Below, in pieces: positions 8,154-17,003 of a stretch of DNA of 64,000 bases. This DNA is from Bacteroidota bacterium (GTDB taxonomy: Bacteria > Bacteroidota > Ignavibacteria > Palsa-1295), in assembly GCA_018266755.1 (NCBI GenBank), contig JAFDZW010000005.1, positions 837,233 through 901,232 of the forward strand, in the 5' to 3' direction. The notes beneath the pieces were generated by a model. The model was not told the DNA's origin. It worked only from the letters and a program-made list of their open reading frames with translations, and did no database searches. Every line of letters begins with the position of its first letter. The first letter of the stretch is position 1. Both the position numbers and the translations under genes were made by a program.

Positions 8154-10511
8154 TTATATATGCACTTCTACTTTGAATTGCAGATTCCTCGGTTCTTCCC
8201 ATGCTGCACCGCTGAAGTACGAGCCTTTGATCGGATGTACGTTGTCGAAGATATTGCCGAGATAGAGCGAAGGCTCGATCTCCCCGCCGCCGGGAATGAA
8301 GAACGTGTACCCGATCGAGCAGTTGACAATCCATGACGGTGTCGTGTGCGCTCCCTGATTGAGATCGAAGAGGCCAGACGAGTATGCGAAGGACTCGTTT
8401 CCGTTCGACAACCCCGAACTATACATTGCCGTGATATTCGCGAACCAACTCGACGGTTCGTAGTTGATCGAAGCAACAAGCGACAGTCGTTGGTCGTGAT
8501 CGAGGTCGCTCACGCTTCCCAAATCCGCGATCGGCAAGAAACCGCCGGTGACCGCACCCGAACCATAAGCGTGAATGATCGACGCATTGATATACCCGCT
8601 CAGCGGATCGTTCACCGGGTTATACGATAATCCCATTTCGATGCCGGTCACCTTGACTGCTGCGATATTTACAGACGTCTCGATCGCACTCGACCCGATC
8701 GTCTCGTCGTCCACGCCCGGTAATTGCACCTTTCGGAAGATATCCGCTTTCAGGTGCAATCCGTTTTCGAACGAATGCAGCACGCCGAGTTCGTATGCAT
8801 CGTCACGCTCGGCAAGCGTTGGCGTCGTATTGCTGCCAGTCGCGACAGCAAGCGCCCGTAGTTCTTCGATGTTGGCAGGAATAAAATACTTGCCATACGA
8901 CAGGTAGCAGGTTGTCGCATCGTCAAGGTACAGATTCCATCGCAGTCGCGGGCTCACTCCGCGTTCAGCATCCCGATCGGGTGCAATCTGTTGATCGTAG
9001 CGCACGCCTACATCGAACCGTGTCCATTCGAACGGGTGGTATTCCGTTTGCACGAACACGCCCACGTCGGTGCCATGAAAGTTAGTGCCGAGTGTTCGGC
9101 CGATTGTGCCGCTCGTATCGAGTGCGTCGAATCGCCCGTCTCCATTGGTGACGGATGCGTTAAGCCCTGCACTCAGAAGCAATTCGTGTGAGAACCGATC
9201 GTTCCATTTCAGTCGAATGCCGTAATTGGTATAGTTACGATCCTGCGCAATGGCGTACCCGTTGACAGTATCGTCTGCAAAGTGAAACGAACGAGGGTCG
9301 ATGCGTCCCGGCGTGAACGTCAGGTTACCCTCGCGGGCAAACGCGCCAACGAACAGATCGGATTCGCGATCGTTCTCACGGCTGATCGTGTGGAAATACG
9401 AAAGTGTCTGAAAACTATTGTAGGTATTCTGCAGATCGGACTTCACACCTTCGTTCACCGGATCGAACGGGATTTGTGTGTACGTCTTTGCGTAGTTCAG
9501 ATTCGACGTGATGTAATCGTTTGGGCCGAGCAGATAGTCGATCTTTGCATAGCCCGAATAGTCGAAGCCATGATCGTGGTAGATATATGGGAGCGGCGCA
9601 TCGAGCCTGCGGTCGCTTTCCTGCCGATTCCCCGAAAGGAAGACGCCGAGGTCTCCGAAGTGATTGCTCAACGAGATTGTCTGCCCGTTCGCGTTGATCG
9701 GTCGAAGCGTTCCGGTCCCGATGCCGAGCGAAGCAGGTGCGGAGTTGTCGCGCCCGAGAAATGTGCCGGCGTACGTTTCCACATCGAGCCGGGCCGAGCC
9801 GCTCGGAACACGATTGACGAGATCAATCACGGCAGCGGTCGGTCCGCCATATTCCGCCGGCAATGCGCCGGTATAGAACGTGGCATGATCGATGACCTTG
9901 TCTTCAACGACTTCATTGAACCCACCAAATACCCCCGGCGGAATGAGGATCCCATCGACATAATATGCATACTCCGCATGCTGACCACGGATGTGAATTT
10001 CTCCGGACGGCGCTTTTGCGGCACCGAGAATATTCTGTTGCAGCACGCTCGACATCCGCGATGTCGGCGATAAATGCTGCCGCTCGAGATCGACCACCTG
10101 TACACCGCTACGCACATCGATCGCCGTCAGTGTCGGCGCTTCTTGCTCGGCGCCAACGACAACTTCCTCCTGTAATTGTTCTGCCAGATATACAGTATCG
10201 ACCGTATGTCCTGCCGCAAGTCTCACGGAGTCACGATACGAATGATAATTGACAAAACTAACGGTCAGGGTATATGTACCCGGAGCAATATCCTCGAATT
10301 CTGCGTAGCCCGTCGCATCGCTCAGTCCGCCTTTCACAAGTGATGCCCCTCGGTGGAGCGAGACACGCGCAAGCTGGATCGGCTGACGATGTGACGAATC
10401 GAGAACAAGGACTGAATAATGAAGATGTTCGGCAACTGAACCCGATGCCCGCGACGCGGGAGCTCCGGTTAACAACAATACAAGAACTGATAGAAAATTA
10501 AATGCTCTCAT
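8154..10511 (-). CDS. TonB-dependent outer-membrane receptor
   Basis: The protein is about 785 aa. After a signal peptide (MRAFNFLSVLVLLLTG) comes a carboxypeptidase-regulatory-like Ig domain at about residues 30-110 (SSHRQPIQLARVSLHRG, GYAEFEDIAPGTYTL). The plug domain follows (GEIHIRGQHAEYAYYVDGI, FYTGALPAEYGG), then a long beta-barrel with many aromatic-ended strands, ending LQFKVEVHI. It should import a siderophore, metal complex or similar ligand using TonB energy; the substrate is not evident. ATG 10511 is preferred over an upstream TTG. A small CxxC membrane protein is encoded 87 bp upstream on the same strand. Confidence 0.92.
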   Translation of the reverse strand: MRAFNFLSVLVLLLTGAPASRASGSVAEHLHYSVLVLDSSHRQPIQLARVSLHRGASLVKGGLSDATGYAEFEDIAPGTYTLTVSFVNYHSYRDSVRLAAGHTVDTVYLAEQLQEEVVVGAEQEAPTLTAIDVRSGVQVVDLERQHLSPTSRMSSVLQQNILGAAKAPSGEIHIRGQHAEYAYYVDGILIPPGVFGGFNEVVEDKVIDHATFYTGALPAEYGGPTAAVIDLVNRVPSGSARLDVETYAGTFLGRDNSAPASLGIGTGTLRPINANGQTISLSNHFGDLGVFLSGNRQESDRRLDAPLPYIYHDHGFDYSGYAKIDYLLGPNDYITSNLNYAKTYTQIPFDPVNEGVKSDLQNTYNSFQTLSYFHTISRENDRESDLFVGAFAREGNLTFTPGRIDPRSFHFADDTVNGYAIAQDRNYTNYGIRLKWNDRFSHELLLSAGLNASVTNGDGRFDALDTSGTIGRTLGTNFHGTDVGVFVQTEYHPFEWTRFDVGVRYDQQIAPDRDAERGVSPRLRWNLYLDDATTCYLSYGKYFIPANIEELRALAVATGSNTTPTLAERDDAYELGVLHSFENGLHLKADIFRKVQLPGVDDETIGSSAIETSVNIAAVKVTGIEMGLSYNPVNDPLSGYINASIIHAYGSGAVTGGFLPIADLGSVSDLDHDQRLSLVASINYEPSSWFANITAMYSSGLSNGNESFAYSSGLFDLNQGAHTTPSWIVNCSIGYTFFIPGGGEIEPSLYLGNIFDNVHPIKGSYFSGAAWEEPRNLQFKVEVHI

Positions 10512-10598
10512 AATACAAGTGCACAAGGGCGTAATGATAGCGTACTATATGATCGAACCTGCACCATCTCGATACAATGGTGCGAACAGACGGGCGTA

Positions 10599-10910
10599 TC
10601 AAAGCGACCGTTGTGGCGGGCCGCGAAGTTCGATCGTGTTGTGAGAGTGTACAGCGACGCCTTCGACATTGGGCGAAGACGCGGCGGCGAGAATGAAATT
10701 CAGATGCGATGGAGCAATAACCGGCTCCCACATATCGGAGAGTGGCGTGGATTCCAGATCGCAGGATGCACACGCCGGATGTACTTCGGTTACGCCGTGT
10801 ACATCAATGCTATGTGTATGAAAATAGGGCGAGGCGAGACGAAACACTACCAGCACCACAATGAGCGCGGCAGCGATCGTTCTGACCCAACGTATGTCCC
10901 TATTAATCAC
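10599..10910 (-). CDS. Small membrane-anchored protein with His/CxxC motifs
   Basis: The 103-aa protein has one N-terminal membrane helix (TIAAALIVVLVVFRLA). It continues with FHTHSIDVHGVTEVHPACASCDLE, written here only to show the clustered His residues and the CASC motif. The His/Cys cluster could bind a metal. It lies just upstream of, and co-directional with, the TonB receptor, which suggests a shared metal-related job; this is inference. The opposite-strand frame has no comparable features. I recognise no family. Confidence 0.6.
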   Translation of the reverse strand: MINRDIRWVRTIAAALIVVLVVFRLASPYFHTHSIDVHGVTEVHPACASCDLESTPLSDMWEPVIAPSHLNFILAAASSPNVEGVAVHSHNTIELRGPPQRSL

Positions 10911-10946
10911 CTATCTGTATAAAAAGATACTCTCATGCATGCGTGC

Positions 10947-12848
10947 CTATCCAAAATACCGTTTCTCCCATAAGAATAGATTCAGTAGCGACCAGAGCTG
11001 CTGCTCGTTCTTGCGGGTACCGGCGATGTGTTCGGATTGGAGCTGTTTGATGTAGTCCGTATCGAAATGCTCGCGTGCAATTCTGCTCGACGCAAGTTGA
11101 TCGTCGAAGAGCGGCTTCCATTCCTTCTTGAGCCACTCGGCGACCGGCGCGGCGAAGCCTTGCTTCTTTCGGTAGATGTGCTCGTGCGGCAGGATGCCTT
11201 CGGCAGCCTTCTTCAGAATGTGCTTCGGCTCGTTGTTGGGGCCGAGCTTTATGCGAGTCGGCATACGGAATGCGTACTCGACGATGCGATGATCGAGGAA
11301 CGGCACTCGTGCCTCGAGACTCGGCATCATCGAAACCTTGTCCACGCGCATCAGAAGCATCTGCGGCAAGCGCTGCTGAAACTCAAGGTACATCATCCGC
11401 TGCGGGTAGTCGGCATTCGGATATCTCTCGTTCACTTCCCGGTGCCATGCGGCTGGATACTTGAAGGTCGAATGCGTCTGCTTAGAGTAGTCACGGAAGA
11501 GCAGCTTCTTATGCTCTTCGGTCAGCGATACGGCCCCACCCCAGAAGAACTCCTCGCCTTCGGCGTATCGGCGAACATATTCGCGCATGAGCGGATGCTT
11601 CGCAAACGGCTTCATCCCATAATAGGCAAGCTTCCGTGCGAACAGCGGCACAGCATGCTTCCAGAACCGCTGGCGAAATCTGAGATCGCGCAGCATCCAC
11701 GGGTAGCCGATAAACTCTTCGTCCGAGCCCTCGCCGACCTGTACAACGATCGTGCCACTATCGCGCGTGAGCTTCGAGACGAAGTAGAGCGGGATACAGA
11801 CCGGATCGCCGTTCGGCTCGTCTTCGTGATAGGCAAGATCGGAGATGACATCACGAGCCATCTGCTGATCGACAAGGATCTCGTGATGATTCGTTTTGAA
11901 CTTTGTCGCGATCTCGTGCGCGTATTTGAGCTCGTTGTATTTCTCGAGATCTCGGAAGCCGACGGTAAAGGTCTCGACCGGCCGGTCCATCAGCTCGCTC
12001 ATGAGCGCAACGTTCAGGCTCGAATCGATTCCACCGGAGAGGAATACACCGAACGGCACGTCGCTCATCATCCGGTCTTTTATACTTCGACGCAACAGGA
12101 ATCGGAGATCTTCGATTGCTTTCTCTTCGGTGAGCGATTCATCTACCTCACCAGCATCGAGCAGTGACCACCAACGCTTCTTCTCAACATCACCATTCGC
12201 ACGAACACGGATCGAGCAGCCCGCTTCAAGTTTGAAGATGCCCTCGAACATCGTCTCGGGCGCCGGCGGCATCAGCAGCGTCAGATAGTGCGGGATGGCA
12301 CCTTCGTTGAGCGACTTCGAAACTGCGGGATGCTGCAATAACACCTTAATCTCGCTCGCCCAGAGGAATCGCCCGTTCGGATTGGTGTAGTAGAGCGGCT
12401 TGATGCCGAGGCGGTCACGGATGAGGAATATCTCTTTCTTCTGTTCATCCCAGATCGCCACAGCGAACATGCCGAGAAACTTCGTAAAACATTCCTCACC
12501 CCATTCTTCGAACGCGTAGAGGATCGTTTCGGTATCGGAGCGGGAGTGATACTGATAGCCTTTGGCTTCGAGTTCGGCGCGAACTTCGAGGTGGTTATAG
12601 ATCTCGCCGTTGAAGGTGATGGCGAATCGTCCGTCTTTGGTCACCATCGGCTGGTGGCCTGCGGGCGAGAGATCGACGATGGCAAGTCGGCGGAACGTCA
12701 GTCCACATGTGCCGTCGCGCGAGATGAAATTCCCGGCATCGTCCGGGCCGCGATGAATCATCGCGTCGGACATCCGCGTCAGGATGGCCTCGCTCGTCGT
12801 CGGGTTTGCCCGAAAACCGTACTCGTAAACGCCTGCAATTCCGCACAT
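10947..12848 (-). CDS. asnB: Asparagine synthetase, glutamine-hydrolysing
   Basis: MCGIAGVYEY gives the N-terminal nucleophile Cys2 of the class II glutamine amidotransferase domain, which runs to about residue 210. Family landmarks are HRGPDDAG, LAIVDLSPAGHQPM and RDRLGIKPLYY. The C-terminal synthetase domain has the PP-loop FLSGGIDSS near residue 265 and VQVGEGSDEEFIGYPW. It makes asparagine from aspartate, ATP and glutamine in the cytoplasm. At 633 aa it is of normal length. It appears monocistronic. Confidence 0.96.
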   Translation of the reverse strand: MCGIAGVYEYGFRANPTTSEAILTRMSDAMIHRGPDDAGNFISRDGTCGLTFRRLAIVDLSPAGHQPMVTKDGRFAITFNGEIYNHLEVRAELEAKGYQYHSRSDTETILYAFEEWGEECFTKFLGMFAVAIWDEQKKEIFLIRDRLGIKPLYYTNPNGRFLWASEIKVLLQHPAVSKSLNEGAIPHYLTLLMPPAPETMFEGIFKLEAGCSIRVRANGDVEKKRWWSLLDAGEVDESLTEEKAIEDLRFLLRRSIKDRMMSDVPFGVFLSGGIDSSLNVALMSELMDRPVETFTVGFRDLEKYNELKYAHEIATKFKTNHHEILVDQQMARDVISDLAYHEDEPNGDPVCIPLYFVSKLTRDSGTIVVQVGEGSDEEFIGYPWMLRDLRFRQRFWKHAVPLFARKLAYYGMKPFAKHPLMREYVRRYAEGEEFFWGGAVSLTEEHKKLLFRDYSKQTHSTFKYPAAWHREVNERYPNADYPQRMMYLEFQQRLPQMLLMRVDKVSMMPSLEARVPFLDHRIVEYAFRMPTRIKLGPNNEPKHILKKAAEGILPHEHIYRKKQGFAAPVAEWLKKEWKPLFDDQLASSRIAREHFDTDYIKQLQSEHIAGTRKNEQQLWSLLNLFLWEKRYFG

Positions 12849-12947
12849 AAGGTGTTGCTAACACGATACGGACAGAATTCGTCACGGTTACGAGGATTGG
12901 AATTCAGATGCTTGCTGGACACTCGGGCCGATACAATTGCGACGCGC

Positions 12948-13475
12948 TCAAAACGGCTTCCACGTGATCGTGTTGAGCATGCGAATCACTTTGGTCCGGG
13001 GGACTTCAATGATTGCAGTATCGACGAAGAATAATGGAACGGTCGGCACCGCGTCGGATTCGACAGCCCCCGTACGAACGATGGAAACCGGACGAGCCCT
13101 TTTCGTTGCGATTCGTACAGGAGAAAAATACTGAAAGAACGCCGATATCGTGTCGTGAGCGATCGTTACAAGTTTCTTATCCGCGATCGTGTCAGATCGG
13201 AGATACATGCCGGTCAGCTTCGCCAGAATCCGAATCGAATCGGTAAGCCCATCGACTGGGACAATACGATAATATGCCCCATCATTCGACGGCTGCGAAA
13301 TCCAAACCACCGCCGTATCAACACTCATCGATATTGTCATCGAGTCGGAAAACTTCGTCGAATGGACCGGACCATCACCTCCGTTATCTTCGACATTCGT
13401 GCACGAGACTGCACCAATCAAGACAGTTAGTAGTACCCACAAAAGATGTCGACTTCGATGTGTTGGAAGGTTCAT
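12948..13475 (-). CDS. Hypothetical lipoprotein
   Basis: The 175-aa product has a lipoprotein signal peptide ending in the lipobox IGAVSC, so it should be membrane-anchored. The rest is probably beta-rich and repeats hydrophobic stretches bounded by Asp (DSMTISMSVDTAVVWIS, VPLFFVDTAIIEVP). No family is recognised. It lies downstream of the sigma-factor gene but beyond that gene's terminator, so it is likely transcribed separately. Confidence 0.7.
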   Translation of the reverse strand: MNLPTHRSRHLLWVLLTVLIGAVSCTNVEDNGGDGPVHSTKFSDSMTISMSVDTAVVWISQPSNDGAYYRIVPVDGLTDSIRILAKLTGMYLRSDTIADKKLVTIAHDTISAFFQYFSPVRIATKRARPVSIVRTGAVESDAVPTVPLFFVDTAIIEVPRTKVIRMLNTITWKPF

Positions 13476-13531
13476 TGCTTACCTGGATCAGTACTCACAA
13501 CAAACGTGCAGGATGACAAAAAGATACAAAT

Positions 13532-13559
13532 AAAAAGGGGCGACCAACCAGTCGCCCCT
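13532..13559 (-). terminator. Terminator of the sigma-factor gene
   Basis: Read on the minus strand, a 9-bp perfect stem (AGGGGCGAC / GTCGCCCCT) with a 6-nt loop is followed by TTTTTATT. It lies 26 bp after the stop of the sigma-factor gene. Confidence 0.88.
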
Positions 13560-13584
13560 CACAGAAATCTGAGATGCTATTCCC

Positions 13585-14448
13585 TTATCCCAGGAAGTTG
13601 CGCAGCAACTTCGTCTTGTGTGCGTGACGCAGTCGGCGGATTGCCTTTTCCTTGATCTGGCGCACGCGCTCGCGTGTAAGATTGAAGCGGGCGGCGATCT
13701 CTTCGAGCGACATTGCCGGCTGATCGTCGAGTCCGTAGAAGAGCTCCAACACTTCGCGCTCGCGAGCCGAAAGCGTCGTCAGCGCACGCTTTACCTCGAT
13801 GCGGAGCGAATCGCCCATCAAGATATTATCGGGCGACTGCTGTGCGGGATCGTGGAGCACGTCGAGCAAACGGTTGTCGTCGCCCTGTGCGAACGGCGCA
13901 TCTACCGAAAGGTGACGGCCAGAGATTTTGAGTGTCTCGGACACCTCGACAGCGCTCATGTCGAGCTTCTCGGCGAGTTCTGCCGCCGTTGGCTCGCGCT
14001 CGAACTCCTGCTCGAGCTGGGAAAACTTTTTGCCGATCTTATTGAGCGCACCGACACGATTGAGCGGCAGACGAACAATACGCGATTGCTCGGCGAGGGC
14101 TTGAAGGATCGACTGACGAATCCACCACACCGCGTACGAGATGAACTTGAAGCCGCGTGTTTCGTCGAAACGCTTTGCGGCCTTGATCAGGCCAAGATTA
14201 CCTTCGTTGATCAGATCGCCGAGCGAAAGACCCTGGTTCTGGTATTGCTTGGCAACCGAAACAACGAAACGAAGATTGGCCTTGACCAAGATCTCCATGG
14301 CCTTCTGCGAGTCTGGCCCGCTGGCACGGATCCGCCGTGCGAGATCGATCTCCATCTGAGAGTTCAACAGATCCATTCTGCCGATCTCTTGCAGATACAT
14401 ATCGAGCGATTGGCTTTCGCGGTTCGTGTATTGTTTGGAAATGCGCAT
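13585..14448 (-). CDS. rpoD: Primary RNA polymerase sigma factor, short Bacteroidota type
   Basis: The 287-aa sigma-70 protein lacks region 1.1 and starts with a short region 1.2 ([15 protein letters not shown]). Region 2 contains the [20 protein letters not shown] core and the [14 protein letters not shown] element for -10 recognition and melting. Region 3 and a region 4 helix-turn-helix follow ([20 protein letters not shown]). This compact form is typical of the Bacteroidota housekeeping sigma factor, and the window carries matching TAnnTTTG promoters. It lies 72 bp downstream of a PIN-domain gene and has its own terminator. Confidence 0.95.
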   Translation of the reverse strand: MRISKQYTNRESQSLDMYLQEIGRMDLLNSQMEIDLARRIRASGPDSQKAMEILVKANLRFVVSVAKQYQNQGLSLGDLINEGNLGLIKAAKRFDETRGFKFISYAVWWIRQSILQALAEQSRIVRLPLNRVGALNKIGKKFSQLEQEFEREPTAAELAEKLDMSAVEVSETLKISGRHLSVDAPFAQGDDNRLLDVLHDPAQQSPDNILMGDSLRIEVKRALTTLSAREREVLELFYGLDDQPAMSLEEIAARFNLTRERVRQIKEKAIRRLRHAHKTKLLRNFLG

Positions 14449-14520
14449 ACGTCTGTATTTCCTGAAGGCTCGTTAGGTAACTGGATGTATTACCGAAAAA
14501 GGGGTTGGTTTGTTCCGCGA

Positions 14521-14922
14521 TTATTGTGCATTTCCGGGAACCTCCTCGGGCATCGAAACCACCGGAACCGCTCCCAGAGCGGCGTAGCGGTCATGCAGCG
14601 TTCGTGTGAGCACCACGAGCTTCGACGCACGAGCCATCCCGAGCACCATCATTTCGCGCTCGGAAATATCCGGATGCATCGAACGCAACTCGGCGAACGG
14701 CTCTGCAGTACGTGCATTGAACCCAAGTACCCGCACCGCCATCAGCATCGACTTGATCGCTGCGCGCTCCGGTGCGCTCGCTGCTTGCGCAAACAACTCT
14801 AGTGCATTGTACATCGTCGTATAACAACTCCCCGCTTGCAGTGCACGACGCAGCACCGAAGGCGATTCGCTTCGGTGTGTCAGATAGTCTCGGAGAATAT
14901 CCGTCTCGATCAGGAATTGCAT
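14521..14922 (-). CDS. PIN-domain protein, possible toxin
   Basis: With the ATG at 14922 the product is 133 aa. It begins FLIETDILRDYL, the first PIN strand with catalytic Asp8, followed by MYNALELFAQA with Glu42. The third acidic position aligns with Glu90 (SEREMMVLGMA) rather than the usual Asp, and LTRTLHDRY supplies Asp111. The site is therefore slightly atypical but may still bind metal and cleave RNA. A small gene ends 4 bp upstream, the usual geometry of a VapBC-type antitoxin-toxin pair. The sigma-factor gene follows 72 bp downstream. Confidence 0.75.
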   Translation of the reverse strand: MQFLIETDILRDYLTHRSESPSVLRRALQAGSCYTTMYNALELFAQAASAPERAAIKSMLMAVRVLGFNARTAEPFAELRSMHPDISEREMMVLGMARASKLVVLTRTLHDRYAALGAVPVVSMPEEVPGNAQ

Positions 14923-14926
14923 GTGC

Positions 14927-15169
14927 TCAGGGGTTCGTGGCAAGCGATCCCTCGGCCGAAAGTGCCAACGCGACGATATCGACCGGAAGCTGCTGCACCA
15001 GTGCAATCCGCTCGACCTCGCTTCGTGAATCGGCATCGCGGTCATCCCAGACGACGAGTTGTACACTCATCCCATCCTCGAATGCCGCATCTGCCGTATC
15101 GAGATGGATGCTCCAGCCGGAGCCGGTGCGGCGTAGCATTCCGTGTGTGTGAATCGGGCGATCGTTCAT
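14927..15169 (-). CDS. Small partner of PIN protein, candidate antitoxin
   Basis: The 80-aa protein has a beta-rich first half (HGMLRRTGSGWSIHLDT, then FEDGMSVQLVVWDD). This loosely recalls the swapped-hairpin or DUF104-type antitoxin fold. An acidic/helical second half follows (RSEVERIALVQQLPVDIVA). It is not a recognisable VapB. Its role rests on position: the PIN gene begins 4 bp after its stop. Confidence 0.55.
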   Translation of the reverse strand: MNDRPIHTHGMLRRTGSGWSIHLDTADAAFEDGMSVQLVVWDDRDADSRSEVERIALVQQLPVDIVALALSAEGSLATNP

Positions 15170-15288
15170 TGTGCGCTGATGCTGGGGCTAACCGGAGCCT
15201 TCCGTACATTCGTTCCGAATGGCTCTACTCAAGAATTGCGAAGATTTTTCCACCCGGTTGCTGTTCTTGAGTGTCTGTTAAGACACGT

Positions 15289-15834
15289 ATGCTCAAAGTA
15301 CTTCACCAACTCCGATCGTCGGTGCTGATCCAGAACCCATGGTGGCAATACCGCCTCGACGCATACGAACACCCGGATGGCAGCGAAGGTGAATTCCACT
15401 ACGTGCATACACCGGGCTCGGTGTTCGTAATCGCCGTCACTGACGATCAAAAGTTCGTGTTGACGAAACAATACCGATATCTGAACCGCCGCACGAGCAT
15501 CGAATTCTGCGGCGGCGGAGTGAAGGCGCACTTGGGCATTGAAGGGTCGGCACGCGCCGAGCTACAGGAAGAGACAGGGTTCGAGTGCGGTTCGCTTACC
15601 CAAATCGGCTCGTTCAATCCGATGAACGGTGTGACCGACGAGCTCTGCACCGTATTCGTCGCCCGCGATCTGAAACCTGTTCCGCCGAAGCCCGATACAA
15701 CCGAGGAGTTCGAGATTTGTGTCTGTTCTCGCAGCGAATGCGTCGAACTGATACGCTCGGGCGAACTCTGGGACGGGATGACCCTTGCAGCACTTGCGCT
15801 CTTCGATGCGCATACTAATCGTATTCAACCATGA
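15289..15834 (+). CDS. Nudix hydrolase, ADP-ribose pyrophosphatase-like
   Basis: The 181-aa protein has a Nudix box near its middle (GGGVKAHLGIEGSARAELQ followed by EETGF). The metal-binding EExG half is intact. The first Glu and the Arg of the consensus are replaced by Leu and Ala, so activity may differ from the family norm. The layout (N-terminal beta domain, then the Nudix fold, SFNPMNGVTDE after the box) resembles ADP-sugar pyrophosphatases. A GTG at 15271 is an alternative start. The stop overlaps the next ATG (ATGA at 15831), so the two are translationally coupled. Confidence 0.85.
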   Translation: MLKVLHQLRSSVLIQNPWWQYRLDAYEHPDGSEGEFHYVHTPGSVFVIAVTDDQKFVLTKQYRYLNRRTSIEFCGGGVKAHLGIEGSARAELQEETGFECGSLTQIGSFNPMNGVTDELCTVFVARDLKPVPPKPDTTEEFEICVCSRSECVELIRSGELWDGMTLAALALFDAHTNRIQP

Positions 15835-16892
15835 GATCAATCGTTACGCAGATGAAGACGCTTTCCCTTATCGTGCTTGCTGCCCTCTGTTCGGTGCATG
15901 TGGCCAATGCCCAGAAGCTTCAGTATGTCGCAGGTACCAGCTTTCATGTCCAGGTCGATGAAATGCTGAAGCTGACCCAATTTCTGACCCAGGTCGATAG
16001 TTCTCTGGTCGAGCCCAGCTTTCGGTTTACGACGTATCATTTCACGGAGGTGATAAAGGAAGTCCGACCCGATGGCAGTGCACTCGTCGGCTCCACGCTG
16101 GACTCGTTCACCACGAAGATCTTTGTTGGCTCGGTAAAGGATCGCAACGAGTACTTTCGCTTCAATTCGAACAACGAATACGACCTCGGCAATCGTCTGA
16201 AAGACCCTCGCGCACTGCCGAGAGCCCAGTATCTCGGGCAAACGCTCGAATATGTGCTCGATGCGAACGGCCTCGTGCACCATTTCGTGAACCTCTCGTC
16301 GTTTCAGGCCGCGACGATCGGACGTTCGTACGACTACGATATGATGCATGCGATGATGGCGTTTGCGGATTCGCTGCGGGTCGGGCAATTGCTCGAGATG
16401 GGCAACGGCGTTTTTGCCGCCATCGCCAACCGTGGCAAGGTAGCCTTGCCGTACACGGTTACCGAGATCCACCTGACAAAAGAATTGAGCACCAAGGTCG
16501 CGGGAAGCAAGATCGGCTTCACGGCGCGTTTTGTCGATCCGCCGGCGAAGACCGATTATCTCGAAGGTATTTCGTACCCGATCAATGTCAAGGATTTCAA
16601 GGGTGGCTCGTTCGGGAGCGTCTCGTTCAAGAGCGGGATCGTGACCGCAATGGAAGAAACCGATACCGCATCGATGCAGCTATTTCTCGATACGGAGCAG
16701 TTTACGAATTCAATCTATCGAACCGTTTCGATTAAACGAACACCGAACACCGTTCTGCATGGCGTGGATATCAATATTCGCGAGATCAACGATTCGACTA
16801 CCAGCCTGCCGCAAACTCACGGCAAGACCGGACCCGATACGAAGTCGGAGCCCCACCCGCTCGAGCCGATTACGACCCCGCCCGGCCACTGA
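15831..16892 (+). CDS. Exported envelope protein of unknown function
   Basis: The product is 353 aa, or 346 from a second ATG at 15852 that begins the signal peptide proper (MKTLSLIVLAALCSVHVANA). The mature part is beta-rich and ends in a Pro-rich tail. Its organisation resembles the next gene's lipoprotein: a threonine-rich amphipathic N-terminal strand series, a central FADSLRVGQLLEMGNG-type segment and a late SIKRT strand. Both may be DUF6263-like. It overlaps the Nudix gene by 4 nt (ATGA). Confidence 0.75.
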   Translation: MRSIVTQMKTLSLIVLAALCSVHVANAQKLQYVAGTSFHVQVDEMLKLTQFLTQVDSSLVEPSFRFTTYHFTEVIKEVRPDGSALVGSTLDSFTTKIFVGSVKDRNEYFRFNSNNEYDLGNRLKDPRALPRAQYLGQTLEYVLDANGLVHHFVNLSSFQAATIGRSYDYDMMHAMMAFADSLRVGQLLEMGNGVFAAIANRGKVALPYTVTEIHLTKELSTKVAGSKIGFTARFVDPPAKTDYLEGISYPINVKDFKGGSFGSVSFKSGIVTAMEETDTASMQLFLDTEQFTNSIYRTVSIKRTPNTVLHGVDINIREINDSTTSLPQTHGKTGPDTKSEPHPLEPITTPPGH

Positions 16893-16930
16893 GTTTGGCA
16901 CATCGATCAAACGGCGTATTTTCCGCGATA

Positions 16931-16964
16931 TTGGCATCCAGACGCTAAGTCTGACGTATCTTTG
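16931..16964 (+). promoter_or_regulatory. Bacteroidota-type promoter
   Basis: TTG at 16931-16933 and TATCTTTG at 16957-16964 are separated by 23 bp, within the range for the TTTG/TAnnTTTG promoter class. The predicted start lies near 16971, about 33 nt before the ATG at 17004. Confidence 0.65.
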
Positions 16965-17003
16965 TACAACTATTTTCACGTATCGTATTTTACGCTTTCT
17001 TAG

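Noticed and set aside
11028-12167. 379-codon open frame antisense to asnB
   Set aside because: Shadow frame with no coding character; asnB motifs are complete on the minus strand.
13618-14802. 394-codon open frame antisense to rpoD and the PIN gene
   Set aside because: It spans two well-supported minus-strand genes and shows no domain.
14521-15066. Longer PIN protein starting at 15066
   Set aside because: The extra 48 residues overlap the partner gene and are unlike protein; the PIN fold starts at 14922.
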